Source: Clostridia bacterium (lineage in GTDB: Bacteria > Bacillota > Clostridia > Christensenellales > UBA1242). Taken from it: DNA of 64,000 nucleotides. The notes under the pieces were generated by a model. The model searched no databases. It saw only the letters and a program-made list of their open reading frames with translations, and was not told the origin of the DNA. A program made the translations under genes and the position numbers. The stretch covers positions 1 through 64,000 of the forward strand of contig JAEEMI010000017.1 of the NCBI GenBank assembly GCA_016283155.1. Reading direction: 5' to 3'. Every line of letters starts with the position of its first letter. Positions within the stretch are counted from its first letter, which is position 1. Below, in pieces: positions 10,206 through 17,887 of this stretch.

Positions 10206-11024
10206 ATGAAAGTTTATGGCGATTACCACACGCATACCATTGAAAGTGATGGCATTAATACAATTGATGAAAATATCGCAGCGGCGAAACAGCGTGGCCT
10301 ATCAGAAATTGGGATTACTGACCACGCACATTATCGTCCGCGTAGTAAGAAAAAACGTTTAGAAAATGCGTTAATGGCAAAAGCCCAAGTTTTACGTTCT
10401 GGTAAAAACCACGGTATTAAAACTTTTTATGGTATTGAATGCAATGTGGTTGGAGTTGATGGTGATATTGATGTCGCCAATGATGAACGTAAACTCTACG
10501 ATTATTTAGTATGCGGTATTCACGTTTCGGTACAACCGAAAAAATTCTGGCAATTCTTTACTTACTATTTACCTAATATGTTTTGGTTTGTAATGCGCAG
10601 AATCGGAATTAATTGGACACCAAAACGGTTGGTGCGCAAAAATACAAAAGCAGTAATTAATGTGATTGAAAAAAACAACATTGATATTTTGTCACATCCA
10701 AGTCGTTATTTCCGTGTTAATGTGATTGAAGTCGCCAAGGCGTGTGTTGCACGTGGTACGGCGATGGAATTAAACAATAAAAAAATTAGTTTTCGTCCGG
10801 TTGATTTTGAACGAATGGCGGCAATGGGAGTTAAATTTGTGATTAGCAGTGATGCACACAAAGCGGAAAATGTGGGTCGAATGGATCGTGTTGGTGATTT
10901 CTTAAAATTATGTGAATATGATCCCAGTTGTATTTTAAATTTAGACAAACCATTTGAACGTCCGAAAGCACGCTTGTTAGACCAAATTGTTAAGGTGGAA
11001 AATGGCAAATCCCAATCTAACTAA
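10206..11024 (+). CDS. PHP-domain metal-dependent phosphoesterase
   Basis: A 272-residue protein of the PHP (polymerase and histidinol phosphatase) family. Metal ligands are visible in DYHTHT near residue 6, GITDHAH near residue 37, GIECNV, the late SHPSR and SSDAHK. This set is typical of stand-alone PHP phosphatases. The real substrate is unknown; histidinol phosphate or another small phosphoester is possible. It overlaps by 23 bases the following gene, which encodes a WhiA-type DNA-binding domain. In many clostridia a PHP gene sits in a murB-PHP-rapZ-yvcK-whiA cluster, so this pair looks like a shrunken version with rapZ and yvcK missing. That last point is inference from gene order known in the phylum. 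Confidence 0.85.
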   Translation: MKVYGDYHTHTIESDGINTIDENIAAAKQRGLSEIGITDHAHYRPRSKKKRLENALMAKAQVLRSGKNHGIKTFYGIECNVVGVDGDIDVANDERKLYDYLVCGIHVSVQPKKFWQFFTYYLPNMFWFVMRRIGINWTPKRLVRKNTKAVINVIEKNNIDILSHPSRYFRVNVIEVAKACVARGTAMELNNKKISFRPVDFERMAAMGVKFVISSDAHKAENVGRMDRVGDFLKLCEYDPSCILNLDKPFERPKARLLDQIVKVENGKSQSN

Positions 11025-11319
11025 GTGCGATAAAATTATTATGGGAATTATTCGCAATAATGCTAACCGCGCGGCAAATTGTGATGCGGGAAACATTGCT
11101 AAGCAAGTTAAAGCCGCTAGTTATCAAATTGCCTTAATCCAAAAGATGACTGCTGATGGTTTGATTCGTAATCTCAGTCCTAAATTACAAGAAACCGCAG
11201 TGGCACGGGTGGAAAATCCTGATGCGACTTACGAAGAGTTGGCCCGTCTTTTACATATTACCAAGAGTGGTGTAGTAAACCGTTTGCGAAAAATTATTCA
11301 TTCGCATAATGTTCTTTGA
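11002..11319 (+). CDS. whiA: Minimal WhiA: C-terminal HTH domain only
   Basis: A 105-residue protein that matches only the C-terminal helix-turn-helix domain of WhiA. The visible landmarks in order are RAANCDAGNIAKQVKAA, QIALIQKM, LSPKLQETA, R-x-ENPDATYEELA and ITKSGVVNRLRKI, the last being the diagnostic WhiA DNA-binding end. Full WhiA is ~300 residues with a LAGLIDADG-like N-terminal domain, which is absent. The frame has no room for it because the PHP gene lies directly upstream. ATG 11002 is chosen because AAGGTGG precedes it; the upstream TTG at 10987 lacks such support. WhiA is a regulator linked to cell division and chromosome segregation in Bacillus and Streptomyces. Whether this short form still acts is unknown. 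Its 3' end overlaps the convergent glmU-like gene by 26 bases. Confidence 0.8.
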   Translation: MANPNLTKCDKIIMGIIRNNANRAANCDAGNIAKQVKAASYQIALIQKMTADGLIRNLSPKLQETAVARVENPDATYEELARLLHITKSGVVNRLRKIIHSHNVL

Positions 11320-12325
11320 TGGCTTGACGGGCACGAGAAATGCCTAAGGCATCATTAGGAACTTCGTCGGTAATTACTGAACCGGCGGCGATGTAAGCAC
11401 GGTTGCCAATTTGTACGGGAGCAATTAAGCAAGTATTGCTGCCAATAAAGGTATTATCACCAACGAGACAGTTACTTTTAGTTTTACCATTGTAGTTACA
11501 GAAAATTACGCCACAGCCGATGTTACAATTTTTACCAATGGTACTGTCACCAACATAAGTCATATGGGCAACTTTAGTGTTGTCGCCAATCTGCGAACGT
11601 TTCACTTCGACATAATTACCAATTTTGCAGTTATTGCCAATACTACTGTGAGGACGAAGGTGAGCATATGGTCCGATTTGGCAATTTTGACCAATTACAG
11701 AATCAGTGATATGACTGCCGTCAAGAATAACTGTACCACTATGAATTGCGGTCTGTCCGCAAAGGTGAACGTTAGGTTCAATGGTAACGTCTTTGTCGAT
11801 TTTGACATCAGCATCAATGTAGGTGTGACTGGGATCAGTGAGAATTACACCATTTTTTAAGTGTTGTTGATTAATGCGTGCTTGCATTGCGGTACGAATT
11901 TTTGCGATTTGTACGTTGTTAAAAGCTACTTGGTAAGCGTTTTGGTCAGCTGCGGTAAATTCGGTTACGGGGAAGGTTTCACTTTGTGCGACTAATTCAG
12001 TATTAAAAACCCAACCGCGTGGTAGTTTTACTGCTGGAGCATTTTTATGAAAACAATAATCGACTGCATCAAGAATGTCTTGTGAAGTTAACAGTGGCAT
12101 ATCAACGTAAGTAATCACCGTAAAAGTAGCACTGGTAAGATTATTTTTAAAAATGGTAATGATGTCATCTTCTGGTGAAACCACAACCGTTTTAGTTTTA
12201 AACGGTGCGGTAGCGGTAGCTACCCATTCGGTAAGATTACGTCCGCAGATTGACTGCGACAACAGGGAAGAGTTTTGGTATTGCTCTAATGATAGTACCA
12301 AAACAAAAATGTTGTCATTTTGCAT
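11294..12325 (-). CDS. glmU: GlmU-like protein: intact acetyltransferase, shortened uridylyltransferase part
   Basis: A 343-residue protein against ~450 for normal GlmU, which acetylates glucosamine-1-P and then uridylates it to UDP-GlcNAc. From about residue 150 it carries the complete left-handed beta-helix acetyltransferase, including GVILTDPSHTYID, NYVEVKRS, KVAHMTYVGDS, NYNGKTKS and AAGSVITDEVPNDALGISRAR. The first ~145 residues resemble the pyrophosphorylase fold in outline (ICGRNLTEWV, YVDMPLLT) but the nucleotide-binding signature LAAGxGTRM is replaced by LVLSLEQYQ. About 100 residues of the domain are missing. The start at 12325 is supported by GGAGG (12334-12338 region), located inside the end of rplI, which it overlaps by 11 bases. 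The uridylylation step probably needs another enzyme. Confidence 0.8.
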   Translation of the reverse strand: MQNDNIFVLVLSLEQYQNSSLLSQSICGRNLTEWVATATAPFKTKTVVVSPEDDIITIFKNNLTSATFTVITYVDMPLLTSQDILDAVDYCFHKNAPAVKLPRGWVFNTELVAQSETFPVTEFTAADQNAYQVAFNNVQIAKIRTAMQARINQQHLKNGVILTDPSHTYIDADVKIDKDVTIEPNVHLCGQTAIHSGTVILDGSHITDSVIGQNCQIGPYAHLRPHSSIGNNCKIGNYVEVKRSQIGDNTKVAHMTYVGDSTIGKNCNIGCGVIFCNYNGKTKSNCLVGDNTFIGSNTCLIAPVQIGNRAYIAAGSVITDEVPNDALGISRARQAIKEHYANE

Positions 12326-12767
12326 TGATTTCCTCCACATTGACGGTGATTGTACCCGTTAATTGATGATTATATTTAACAGTTACATTATATGTTCCAG
12401 TGGTCTTGATTGGTTCGGCAATTACAATTAAGTGTTTGTCGATGGTAATGCCTTTTTCAGCTAAAGCGGAACTGATTTCGGTAGCAGTAATACTACCAAA
12501 GAGTTTTTGATTGGCTCCAACTTTACAGTGTAACGTAATTGGCGTTTGTTTTAATTGTGCAATTTGAGCTTTAATCGCCGCAATTTCGGTCTGTGATTTG
12601 AATGCTTGACTCTCAGCTTTAGCTTTCATTTCACTTAATACGGCATTATCGACGGGTTTGCCAATTTTGTTTTTCAAAACAAAATTTTTTGCATAACCAT
12701 CGTTTAAATTAACGATTTCTCCCGCCTTGCCGTGTCCCTTTAAATCTTTTAATAAATAAATTTGCAT
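12315..12767 (-). CDS. rplI: Ribosomal protein bL9
   Basis: The 150-residue product has the usual length of bL9, a long two-domain protein that binds 23S rRNA. The N-terminal domain starts MQIYLLKDLKGHGKAGEIV and contains the conserved GYAKNFVL. A long central helix follows (residues ~45-75, rich in Lys, Ala, Gln). The C-terminal domain has KLFGSIT and the A-L-x-x-K-G-I motif typical of bL9. It is first in a two-gene unit with the glmU-like gene and overlaps it by 11 bases. A TAAAAT box ends 5 bases before the ATG, so the mRNA may be leaderless, but no good -35 box is visible. Unusually it is not beside rpsF, ssb and rpsR. Confidence 0.93.
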   Translation of the reverse strand: MQIYLLKDLKGHGKAGEIVNLNDGYAKNFVLKNKIGKPVDNAVLSEMKAKAESQAFKSQTEIAAIKAQIAQLKQTPITLHCKVGANQKLFGSITATEISSALAEKGITIDKHLIVIAEPIKTTGTYNVTVKYNHQLTGTITVNVEEINAK

Positions 12768-12801
12768 ACTTTATTTTAATATAAGAAATAATAAATGTAT
12801 A

Positions 12802-13098
12802 ATGAATATTCGCTGTCGAAAAATTAGTTGTAAATTTAATCACGCAGGCGCGTGTCACGCCCGTGAGGTAAAAGTCTGTCGTGGGGCGGTTTGCGAAACC
12901 TATCAAAAAGATAAAACTAAAATGGCGGTAGAACTGGCAACCGAATTAGCACCAACTAAACCTAACAATGTACCGTTAAGTTGTGTGGTAGGTTCGTGTT
13001 TATATAATCACGATTGTCGCTGTGCGGCCAATGGAATTGCAGTAGTTGATAATGAAGAAACTAACCAAGCCGATTGTGCCACATTTATTGAAAGGTAA
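12802..13098 (+). CDS. Double DUF1540-like cysteine-rich protein
   Basis: A 98-residue protein with two similar cysteine-rich segments. Residues ~4-34 contain IRCRKISCKFNHAGACHA and a later CRGAVCETY. Residues ~59-97 contain LSCVVGSCLYNHDCRCAA, a GIAVVDNEE segment and DCATF. The pattern C-x4/5-C-x-[YF]-N...C...I.V...C.TF matches DUF1540, a small domain common in Firmicutes and thought to bind metal; its function is unknown. It stands divergently from rplI with only 34 bases between the start codons. The start is fixed by the first DUF1540 cysteine, although a TATAAT overlaps the ATG. No ribosome-binding site is seen. Confidence 0.75.
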   Translation: MNIRCRKISCKFNHAGACHAREVKVCRGAVCETYQKDKTKMAVELATELAPTKPNNVPLSCVVGSCLYNHDCRCAANGIAVVDNEETNQADCATFIER

Positions 13099-13158
13099 AA
13101 GATTAATGTATAAAATCTAGGGCGGGTGTCAAAAATCTAGAGCAAGGAGGGAAAAGAG

Positions 13159-13791
13159 ATGGACATTCGCACTGCAACACAAATGGAAAAAGCACGCCGT
13201 AACGCTGTGGCAATTAGCACTTTGTTGGTTGTCTTGATGTTGGGTTTGACAACAACTTTTATTGCAATGAGTTTTGTGAAACACGATAACGGCGGGGCGG
13301 TACAACAAAATACTGGAAAAGTGGTTAATGGACCGAATAATCCGGTGATTACTGCGACTTGGGTAATGCCAGTTGAGGTAGCCACCGCAACTGTGTTAAA
13401 AGCCGCTGATTTTGAAATGCCACAATATAATAATACGACTAAGTGGTACGAGTTTGATTTAGGGTACACATTAGGGGCTAATGCTGGGACTAAAGTTGTC
13501 GCTTGCTATGATGGTGAAGTAACTTCAGTGGTCGAAAGTGGTGATGCCAGTACGGGAAAACTGGTACGTATTAAACACAAAGATGGTGTTGAAACGGTGT
13601 ATAGCAGTTTAGATGCGATTACGGTGGCAGTAGGTGATAAAGTTAAAAGTGGCGACCAAATTGGTACAGTTGGCAATACGGCAAACTATGAAGTGTTTGA
13701 AACACCACACGTGCGCTTGATGGCATACAAAAATGGTAAGCCAGTTAATCCAGAAAATTTTGTCGAATTTCCGGGCAGTGAAAATAAATAA
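13159..13791 (+). CDS. Membrane-anchored degenerate LytM/M23 protein (SpoIIQ-like)
   Basis: A 210-residue protein with one membrane helix (residues ~17-37, LLVVLMLGLTTTFIAMSF) and an extracellular LytM (M23 peptidase) fold. The fold is recognised by VVACYDGEVTSV, VRIKHKDGVETVYSSL, VGDKVKSGDQIGTVG and a final PHVRL...NGKPVNPENF. Active M23 enzymes need an H-x3-D motif at the start of the domain and HxH at its end. Here the first is replaced (YEFDLGYTL) and the second reads HVR, so zinc binding and hydrolysis are unlikely. SpoIIQ is a known degenerate relative with the same layout, but no other sporulation gene is in the window, so the assignment stays open. The start is supported by AAGGAGG 8 bases upstream. 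A terminator follows at 13844. Confidence 0.75.
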   Translation: MDIRTATQMEKARRNAVAISTLLVVLMLGLTTTFIAMSFVKHDNGGAVQQNTGKVVNGPNNPVITATWVMPVEVATATVLKAADFEMPQYNNTTKWYEFDLGYTLGANAGTKVVACYDGEVTSVVESGDASTGKLVRIKHKDGVETVYSSLDAITVAVGDKVKSGDQIGTVGNTANYEVFETPHVRLMAYKNGKPVNPENFVEFPGSENK

Positions 13792-13843
13792 TTTCATCGT
13801 TAAAGGCATAAAAATGGTTATGGTAACAAATAGCAAATAATTG

Positions 13844-13875
13844 AAAAAGGGGTGGACATATCCCTTTTCTTTTTG
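13844..13875 (+). terminator. Terminator after the LytM-like gene
   Basis: AAAAGGG (from 13845) pairs with CCCTTTT (13862-13868), followed by CTTTTTG. The -35 box of the next promoter lies inside the loop. Confidence 0.65.
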
Positions 13876-13882
13876 CTATAAT
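13853..13882 (+). promoter_or_regulatory. Promoter of small membrane protein gene
   Basis: TGGACA (13853-13858), an 18-base spacer and TATAAT (13877-13882). The start would be near 13889, leaving a short leader with AAAGGAGG before ATG 13911. Confidence 0.65.
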
Positions 13883-13910
13883 TTGTTATAAATAATAAAG
13901 GAGGAATCAA

Positions 13911-14138
13911 ATGGGAATTTTGCGTCGAATTATTTCAATCATTGTGTTAACCATTGGTTTAGCTGCTGTTGTTGGGGCTTGCCTTTGCTACGAATGGAAT
14001 GGTTTTGCTAATGTTTTCAAAAATTTTGATTTTGGTGATTTCGTGATTGAATTAATGGCATTCTTCTCGGCAATCAGTAATGCACTAATTTTGTTCACTG
14101 TTGGTTTGATTGGTGCAACAATGCCTACTCGTAAATAA
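13911..14138 (+). CDS. Small two-helix membrane protein
   Basis: A 75-residue protein with two membrane helices, roughly residues 5-26 (ISIIVLTIGLAAVVGACLCY) and 44-70 (VIELMAFFSAISNALILFTVG). A short acidic/aromatic loop joins them and the end is basic (MPTRK). The strong ribosome-binding site AAAGGAGG lies 6 bases before the ATG. It has its own promoter and terminator, so it is a single-gene unit and probably well expressed. I do not recognise a family. Confidence 0.7.
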   Translation: MGILRRIISIIVLTIGLAAVVGACLCYEWNGFANVFKNFDFGDFVIELMAFFSAISNALILFTVGLIGATMPTRK

Positions 14139-14155
14139 TTGCAAAAATACAAAAT

Positions 14156-14189
14156 TAAACACCGCGGCTTCAAACCACGGTGTTTTTTT
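14156..14189 (+). terminator. Terminator after small membrane protein gene
   Basis: An AAACACCG...CGGTGTT stem followed by seven T. It shares its stem sequence with the terminators at 15281, 44811 and 45276. Confidence 0.8.
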
Positions 14190-14208
14190 GTGCGAATCAG
14201 AATTGAAC

Positions 14209-14284
14209 TTGATTTTTTATTGGGCAAAAGATATACTGCAAATAAGTTGTTTCGGCTTGGTAAAAACTAATATTACGGAGGGAA
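14209..14284 (+). promoter_or_regulatory. Promoter and 5'-end element of small LRR lipoprotein gene
   Basis: TTGATT (14209-14214), 17 bases and TATACT (14232-14237). The predicted transcript begins near 14244 with AAGTTGTTT, which pairs imperfectly with AAAAACT (14262-14268); then comes CGGAGGG. This is the weakest-paired member of the four LRR leader elements. Confidence 0.6.
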
Positions 14285-14290
14285 AACAAA

Positions 14291-15268
14291 ATGAAAAAAG
14301 TTTTACGAATTTTGGCATTAACGTTGGTTATAATGTTGGTCAGTATTTTGCCGGCGGCTTGTGATTTATCATCAAAAAGAGAAACAACCGATACAACCAC
14401 TAAATATACAGTTACTTTTAATACACAAGATGGTAATAACGCGACCTTGAAACGTGTCGTTAAAGGAAGTACCGTTGAAGAATATATTCCAACCAGAGTA
14501 GGTTACGGTTTTATCGGTTGGTATACTCAAGATGGTGAGATGTTTGATTTTAGTACACCGATTAATTATAAATTGACGTTATTGGCCGAATGGACCGATG
14601 AACCATACACTTATGAATTTACTGATGAAAGCGAAACACAATATGCAATTACAGAATATACCGGTAATGCAGAAGTGTTGGTTTTGCCAAAAGCATATAA
14701 TGGTTTACCGGTTACTAAAGTTAATGATGCTGCATTTTGTGATAACAATACATTAAAATCAATTACCATTTCAAGTAGTATTACTGAACTTGGTGCTTAC
14801 ATAACACGTAACTGTCAAGCTTTAACAACGATTAAAGTTGACCCCAAAAATATTATCTATACCAGTCGTAATCGGGCAGGTAAGGATTGCAATGGTATTG
14901 TTAATGCAATTAGTAATAGCTTAGTTTTGGGCTGTAAGAATACAGAAATTCCAGATGGTGTTGCAAGTATTGCAGCGGGTGCATTTGCAATGTGTAAAAA
15001 TTTGTCGCTTACGGTTCCAAGTAGTGTTACACGAATTGGTGGTTTGGCATTTTGGGATTGTTCAATTGCAACATCGTTGACCTTTTTGGCAAAAACGATT
15101 GATTATATTGACGCATATGCTTTTAACGGTTGCAGGGGAACAATAAGATTTGGTTGTCAACAATCACAAGCGCAAACAACACCTTGGGATACAAATTGGA
15201 ATGGTGGTACTGGTAATGTCACATTTGTTTGGAATTACACACCACCGATAGATGACGATGCTAAATAA
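14291..15268 (+). CDS. Small LRR lipoprotein with one InlB-like repeat (325 aa)
   Basis: A short relative of the lipoprotein at 771. The signal peptide ends in the lipobox LPAAC with Cys24, the same position as in that gene, and the first 20 residues are nearly the same. Residues ~38-100 form one Listeria/Bacteroides repeat (YTVTFNTQDG, GYGFIGWYTQDG, LLAEW). One LRR module follows: an opening segment (YAITEYTGNAEVLVLPKAYN), a few LRR_5 repeats (SITISSSITELG, PSSVTRIGGLAF) and a Trp-rich close (PWDTNWNGG). It has CGGAGGG as ribosome-binding site and terminators on both sides. It is probably exposed on the cell surface and may be the minimal one-module form of this protein family. Confidence 0.88.
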   Translation: MKKVLRILALTLVIMLVSILPAACDLSSKRETTDTTTKYTVTFNTQDGNNATLKRVVKGSTVEEYIPTRVGYGFIGWYTQDGEMFDFSTPINYKLTLLAEWTDEPYTYEFTDESETQYAITEYTGNAEVLVLPKAYNGLPVTKVNDAAFCDNNTLKSITISSSITELGAYITRNCQALTTIKVDPKNIIYTSRNRAGKDCNGIVNAISNSLVLGCKNTEIPDGVASIAAGAFAMCKNLSLTVPSSVTRIGGLAFWDCSIATSLTFLAKTIDYIDAYAFNGCRGTIRFGCQQSQAQTTPWDTNWNGGTGNVTFVWNYTPPIDDDAK

Positions 15269-15280
15269 TTAAAGAGTGAT

Positions 15281-15309
15281 AAAAAACACCGTTTCCGCGG
15301 TGTTTTTTT
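15281..15309. terminator. Bidirectional terminator between LRR gene and phosphoketolase
   Basis: AAAAAACACCG and CGGTGTTTTTTT form a stem with a T run on either strand, so it can serve both convergent genes. Confidence 0.85.
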
Positions 15310-15323
15310 AGTATAGTAATTGA

Positions 15324-17585
15324 TTAAAAATTGTTGACCCAATCGGGATCGACGCCGTGTTCGATAATGTAAGCGCGGTGTTGTTGCAATTGAGTATCCA
15401 TTGCTGCGGTCAATGCTGGGTTTGGTGTGGTTGATGCAATGACAGACTTGACAATGTGACAGCGATCAATTTCGTTCAGAACGCGCATATCAAATGCCGT
15501 GGTAATGGCACCTTTTTCTTGGTAGCCGTGTACCGTATAGCTGTGGCTGTTGGGACGTTTGGCAATCAAGCCGTAAATTAAGTTACGGTAAGTGTGGGTA
15601 ACAAAAATGACCGGTTTATTGTTAGTAAAATAATGAGCGTAGGCGGTATCGTTTAAACTGTCGTCACGACCACCTAAAATCCCCGCGTCAATGACATTGA
15701 CCAGTCGGACTTTGAGGTTTGGCATTTGCGTGCGTAAAATCTTCCAAGCCGCCATACATTCTTTGGTCGGTGTATCTCCCATACACGCTAAAACGACATC
15801 TGGGTTAGCTTCGTCGTGCCAAATGCTGATACCGGCTTTGACATCAGCCAATGCTTGTGTGCCGGTACGCCAACCGCGGGTAGGATGTTTAGAAGCGGTA
15901 ATTAAATTAATTTTATTGGTGTCGTGTAAGCATTGATCAAAAACCGCCAACAAAGTATTCGCATCAGCGGGGAAATAACAACGGACTACATTGGGGTCTT
16001 TGTCAAGTAGGTGTGTCGCCATACCAGTATCTTGGTGACTATAACCATTATGGTCTTGTTGCCAGGTGTGGCTGGTAACAACAAAGTTTAAACAAGGTAA
16101 AGGTGTACGCCAAGGCATTAAACGCGTTTGCTTCAACCATTTAGCGTGTTGGTTTAACATACTGTCGACAACGCGACCAAAAGCCTCATAGGTGGCAAAA
16201 AATCCGTGGCGACCAGTTAAAGTGTAACCTTCTAACATTCCTTCGCAAACGTGTTCAGAAAGCATACCATCCATAATGCGGCCGTCAGGTGCCAGTCCTT
16301 CGTCGAAAGGGTAACGGGCAGCTTGCCAAGCACGGTTAGTTACTTGGAATGGTGCATATAAACGGTTTGATTTGGCTTCGTCGGGTGTAAAGAAACGGAA
16401 TGCTGTTTGATTAAGTTGCATAATCGCGGCGACGTAAGTTGATAATACATTAGTATCTTGTACGATTGCTGTTGGTTCGACAAAAAATTGTTCTAATTTT
16501 GGTAGGACCAAGGGAGTATATTTTTTATCGCCGCGTGTTAACGGGTTAGCAGATAAACGACGTTCGCCAGTTGGGCAAAAAGCTGCAATGTCGGCTTGTA
16601 AACTGCCATCGGGATTAAATAATTCATTAGGACGGTAAGATTGTAACCAATCATTAACTAGTTGAACGTGGTGTGGTTGACTCATATCAATGGGAACTTG
16701 GTGAGCATTAAAAGTACCGGCGACGGTTTTGCCATCAACAGTAGCAGGACCAGTCCAGCCCTTAGGAGAATTTAAAATAATTAAGGGATGTTTACCATTT
16801 TTTGTGCGGAAACATTGCAAACAATAGTCAACCGCGTTAGCCATTGCTTGGTGATCTTGCATAATGTCTGCAGGGTTGCGACCAACGACAACTTCAATTA
16901 CTTCATAACCTAAGCCAGCGAAAAACTGTTGCCGTTCGGCTGGCGAAATGCGGGCAAGTAAAGTTGGGTTAGCAATTTTGTAACCATTCAAATGTAGAAT
17001 GGGTAAGACGTTACCGTCTTTCTGTGGATTTAAAAATTTCGTACCCCACCAACTGGCTGATAGTGGACCGGTTTCGGCTTCGCCGTCGCCGATGATGACA
17101 GCGGTAACTAAATCGGGACGGTCAAGTACTGTCCCGAAACCGTGTGCCAAAGAATAACCTAGTTCGCCACCTTCGTGGATGCTGCCAGGAATTTGTGGTG
17201 CCACGTGTGATGATACACCGCCTGGGTAAGAAAACGCCTGACATAATTTTTGGATTCCGGCTTTGTCGCGGGTATAAGTTGGATAGACTTCACTGTAAGT
17301 ACCTTCCAAATAGGCATTTGCTATAAAGAAATTACCACCGTGTCCTGGTCCAGAAATTAAAATCATATTTTGGTCAAATTTTTTAATAGCGCGACTTAAG
17401 TGAGCGTAGATAAAATTTTGTCCAACTACTGTACCCCAATGTCCCAAAATGCGTGCTTTAATATCACTACGTACTAACGGGCGTTCTAAAAGTGGATTGT
17501 CGCGTAAGTAGAGTTGGGCAACAGATAAATAGTTAGCCGCACGAAAGTAGCGGTCTAAGGTGGTAAAATCTTCGGTTAATTTCAT
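15324..17585 (-). CDS. xfp: Xylulose-5-phosphate/fructose-6-phosphate phosphoketolase
   Basis: A thiamine-diphosphate enzyme that splits xylulose-5-P (and often fructose-6-P) with phosphate into acetyl-phosphate and an aldose phosphate; acetyl-phosphate can then yield ATP through acetate kinase. The 753-residue product is slightly shorter than the usual ~790. Diagnostic stretches are ILGHWGTVVGQNFIYAHL, GPGHGG, EGGELGYSLAHGFG, the ThDP-binding GDGEAETGPLSASW, ILHLNGYKI and SHTWQQDHNGYSHQD. The start was moved to MKLTED (17585) because a TTGCCG-17-AATAAT promoter ends 6 bases before it. The codons for MWNNQS upstream overlap that promoter. It is transcribed alone. Together with enolase and the hydrogenase it indicates a fermentative metabolism. 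Confidence 0.95.
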   Translation of the reverse strand: MKLTEDFTTLDRYFRAANYLSVAQLYLRDNPLLERPLVRSDIKARILGHWGTVVGQNFIYAHLSRAIKKFDQNMILISGPGHGGNFFIANAYLEGTYSEVYPTYTRDKAGIQKLCQAFSYPGGVSSHVAPQIPGSIHEGGELGYSLAHGFGTVLDRPDLVTAVIIGDGEAETGPLSASWWGTKFLNPQKDGNVLPILHLNGYKIANPTLLARISPAERQQFFAGLGYEVIEVVVGRNPADIMQDHQAMANAVDYCLQCFRTKNGKHPLIILNSPKGWTGPATVDGKTVAGTFNAHQVPIDMSQPHHVQLVNDWLQSYRPNELFNPDGSLQADIAAFCPTGERRLSANPLTRGDKKYTPLVLPKLEQFFVEPTAIVQDTNVLSTYVAAIMQLNQTAFRFFTPDEAKSNRLYAPFQVTNRAWQAARYPFDEGLAPDGRIMDGMLSEHVCEGMLEGYTLTGRHGFFATYEAFGRVVDSMLNQHAKWLKQTRLMPWRTPLPCLNFVVTSHTWQQDHNGYSHQDTGMATHLLDKDPNVVRCYFPADANTLLAVFDQCLHDTNKINLITASKHPTRGWRTGTQALADVKAGISIWHDEANPDVVLACMGDTPTKECMAAWKILRTQMPNLKVRLVNVIDAGILGGRDDSLNDTAYAHYFTNNKPVIFVTHTYRNLIYGLIAKRPNSHSYTVHGYQEKGAITTAFDMRVLNEIDRCHIVKSVIASTTPNPALTAAMDTQLQQHRAYIIEHGVDPDWVNNF

Positions 17586-17591
17586 ACTTTG

Positions 17592-17620
17592 ATTATTCCA
17601 CATTCTTTGGTTTTCGGCAA
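17592..17620 (-). promoter_or_regulatory. Promoter of xfp (leaderless layout)
   Basis: Read on the minus strand: TTGCCG (17620-17615), 17 bases and AATAAT (17597-17592), then 6 bases to ATG 17585. Confidence 0.55.
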
Positions 17621-17675
17621 CTTTTTCGTCTCTGGTTAATTGGTTTAGTCATTAAAATATTATGTGCAAATTATC

Positions 17676-17704
17676 TTGTCATTTATGTTTGGTAGTGTTA
17701 TAAT
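17676..17704 (+). promoter_or_regulatory. Promoter of tRNA-Leu
   Basis: TTGTCA (17676-17681), 17 bases and TATAAT (17699-17704). Transcription would begin about 2 bases before the mature tRNA. Confidence 0.75.
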
Positions 17705-17712
17705 AACTATAC

Positions 17713-17799
17713 GCCCAGGTGGCGAAATCGGCAGACGCAAGGGACTTAAAATCCCTCGGGGGCAACTCCATATCGGTTCAAGTCCGATCCTGGGCACCA
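17713..17799 (+). tRNA. tRNA-Leu (TAA anticodon)
   Basis: The acceptor stem GCCCAGG pairs with CCTGGGC (17789-17795), followed by A and an encoded CCA. The anticodon arm GGGA-CTTAAAA-TCCC gives anticodon TAA. A long variable arm (CGGGGGCAACTCCAT) marks it as class II, and the T loop reads GGTTCAAGTCC. TTA is a very common Leu codon here. Confidence 0.95.
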
Positions 17800-17802
17800 A
17801 AG

Positions 17803-17829
17803 AAGACCAAGTTACGCTTGGTCTTTTTT
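17803..17829 (+). terminator. Terminator of tRNA-Leu
   Basis: An AAGACCAAG/CTTGGTCTT stem with a TTACG loop and six T. Confidence 0.9.
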
Positions 17830-17852
17830 GTTGAATAAATTATTGGTCGTAT

Positions 17853-17881
17853 TTTACTAACTAAGTGGTTAGTGGTATAAT
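17853..17881 (+). promoter_or_regulatory. Promoter of double acetyltransferase gene (leaderless layout)
   Basis: TTTACT (17853-17858), 17 bases and TATAAT (17876-17881), then 6 bases to ATG 17888. Confidence 0.7.
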
Positions 17882-17887
17882 TTAGTG

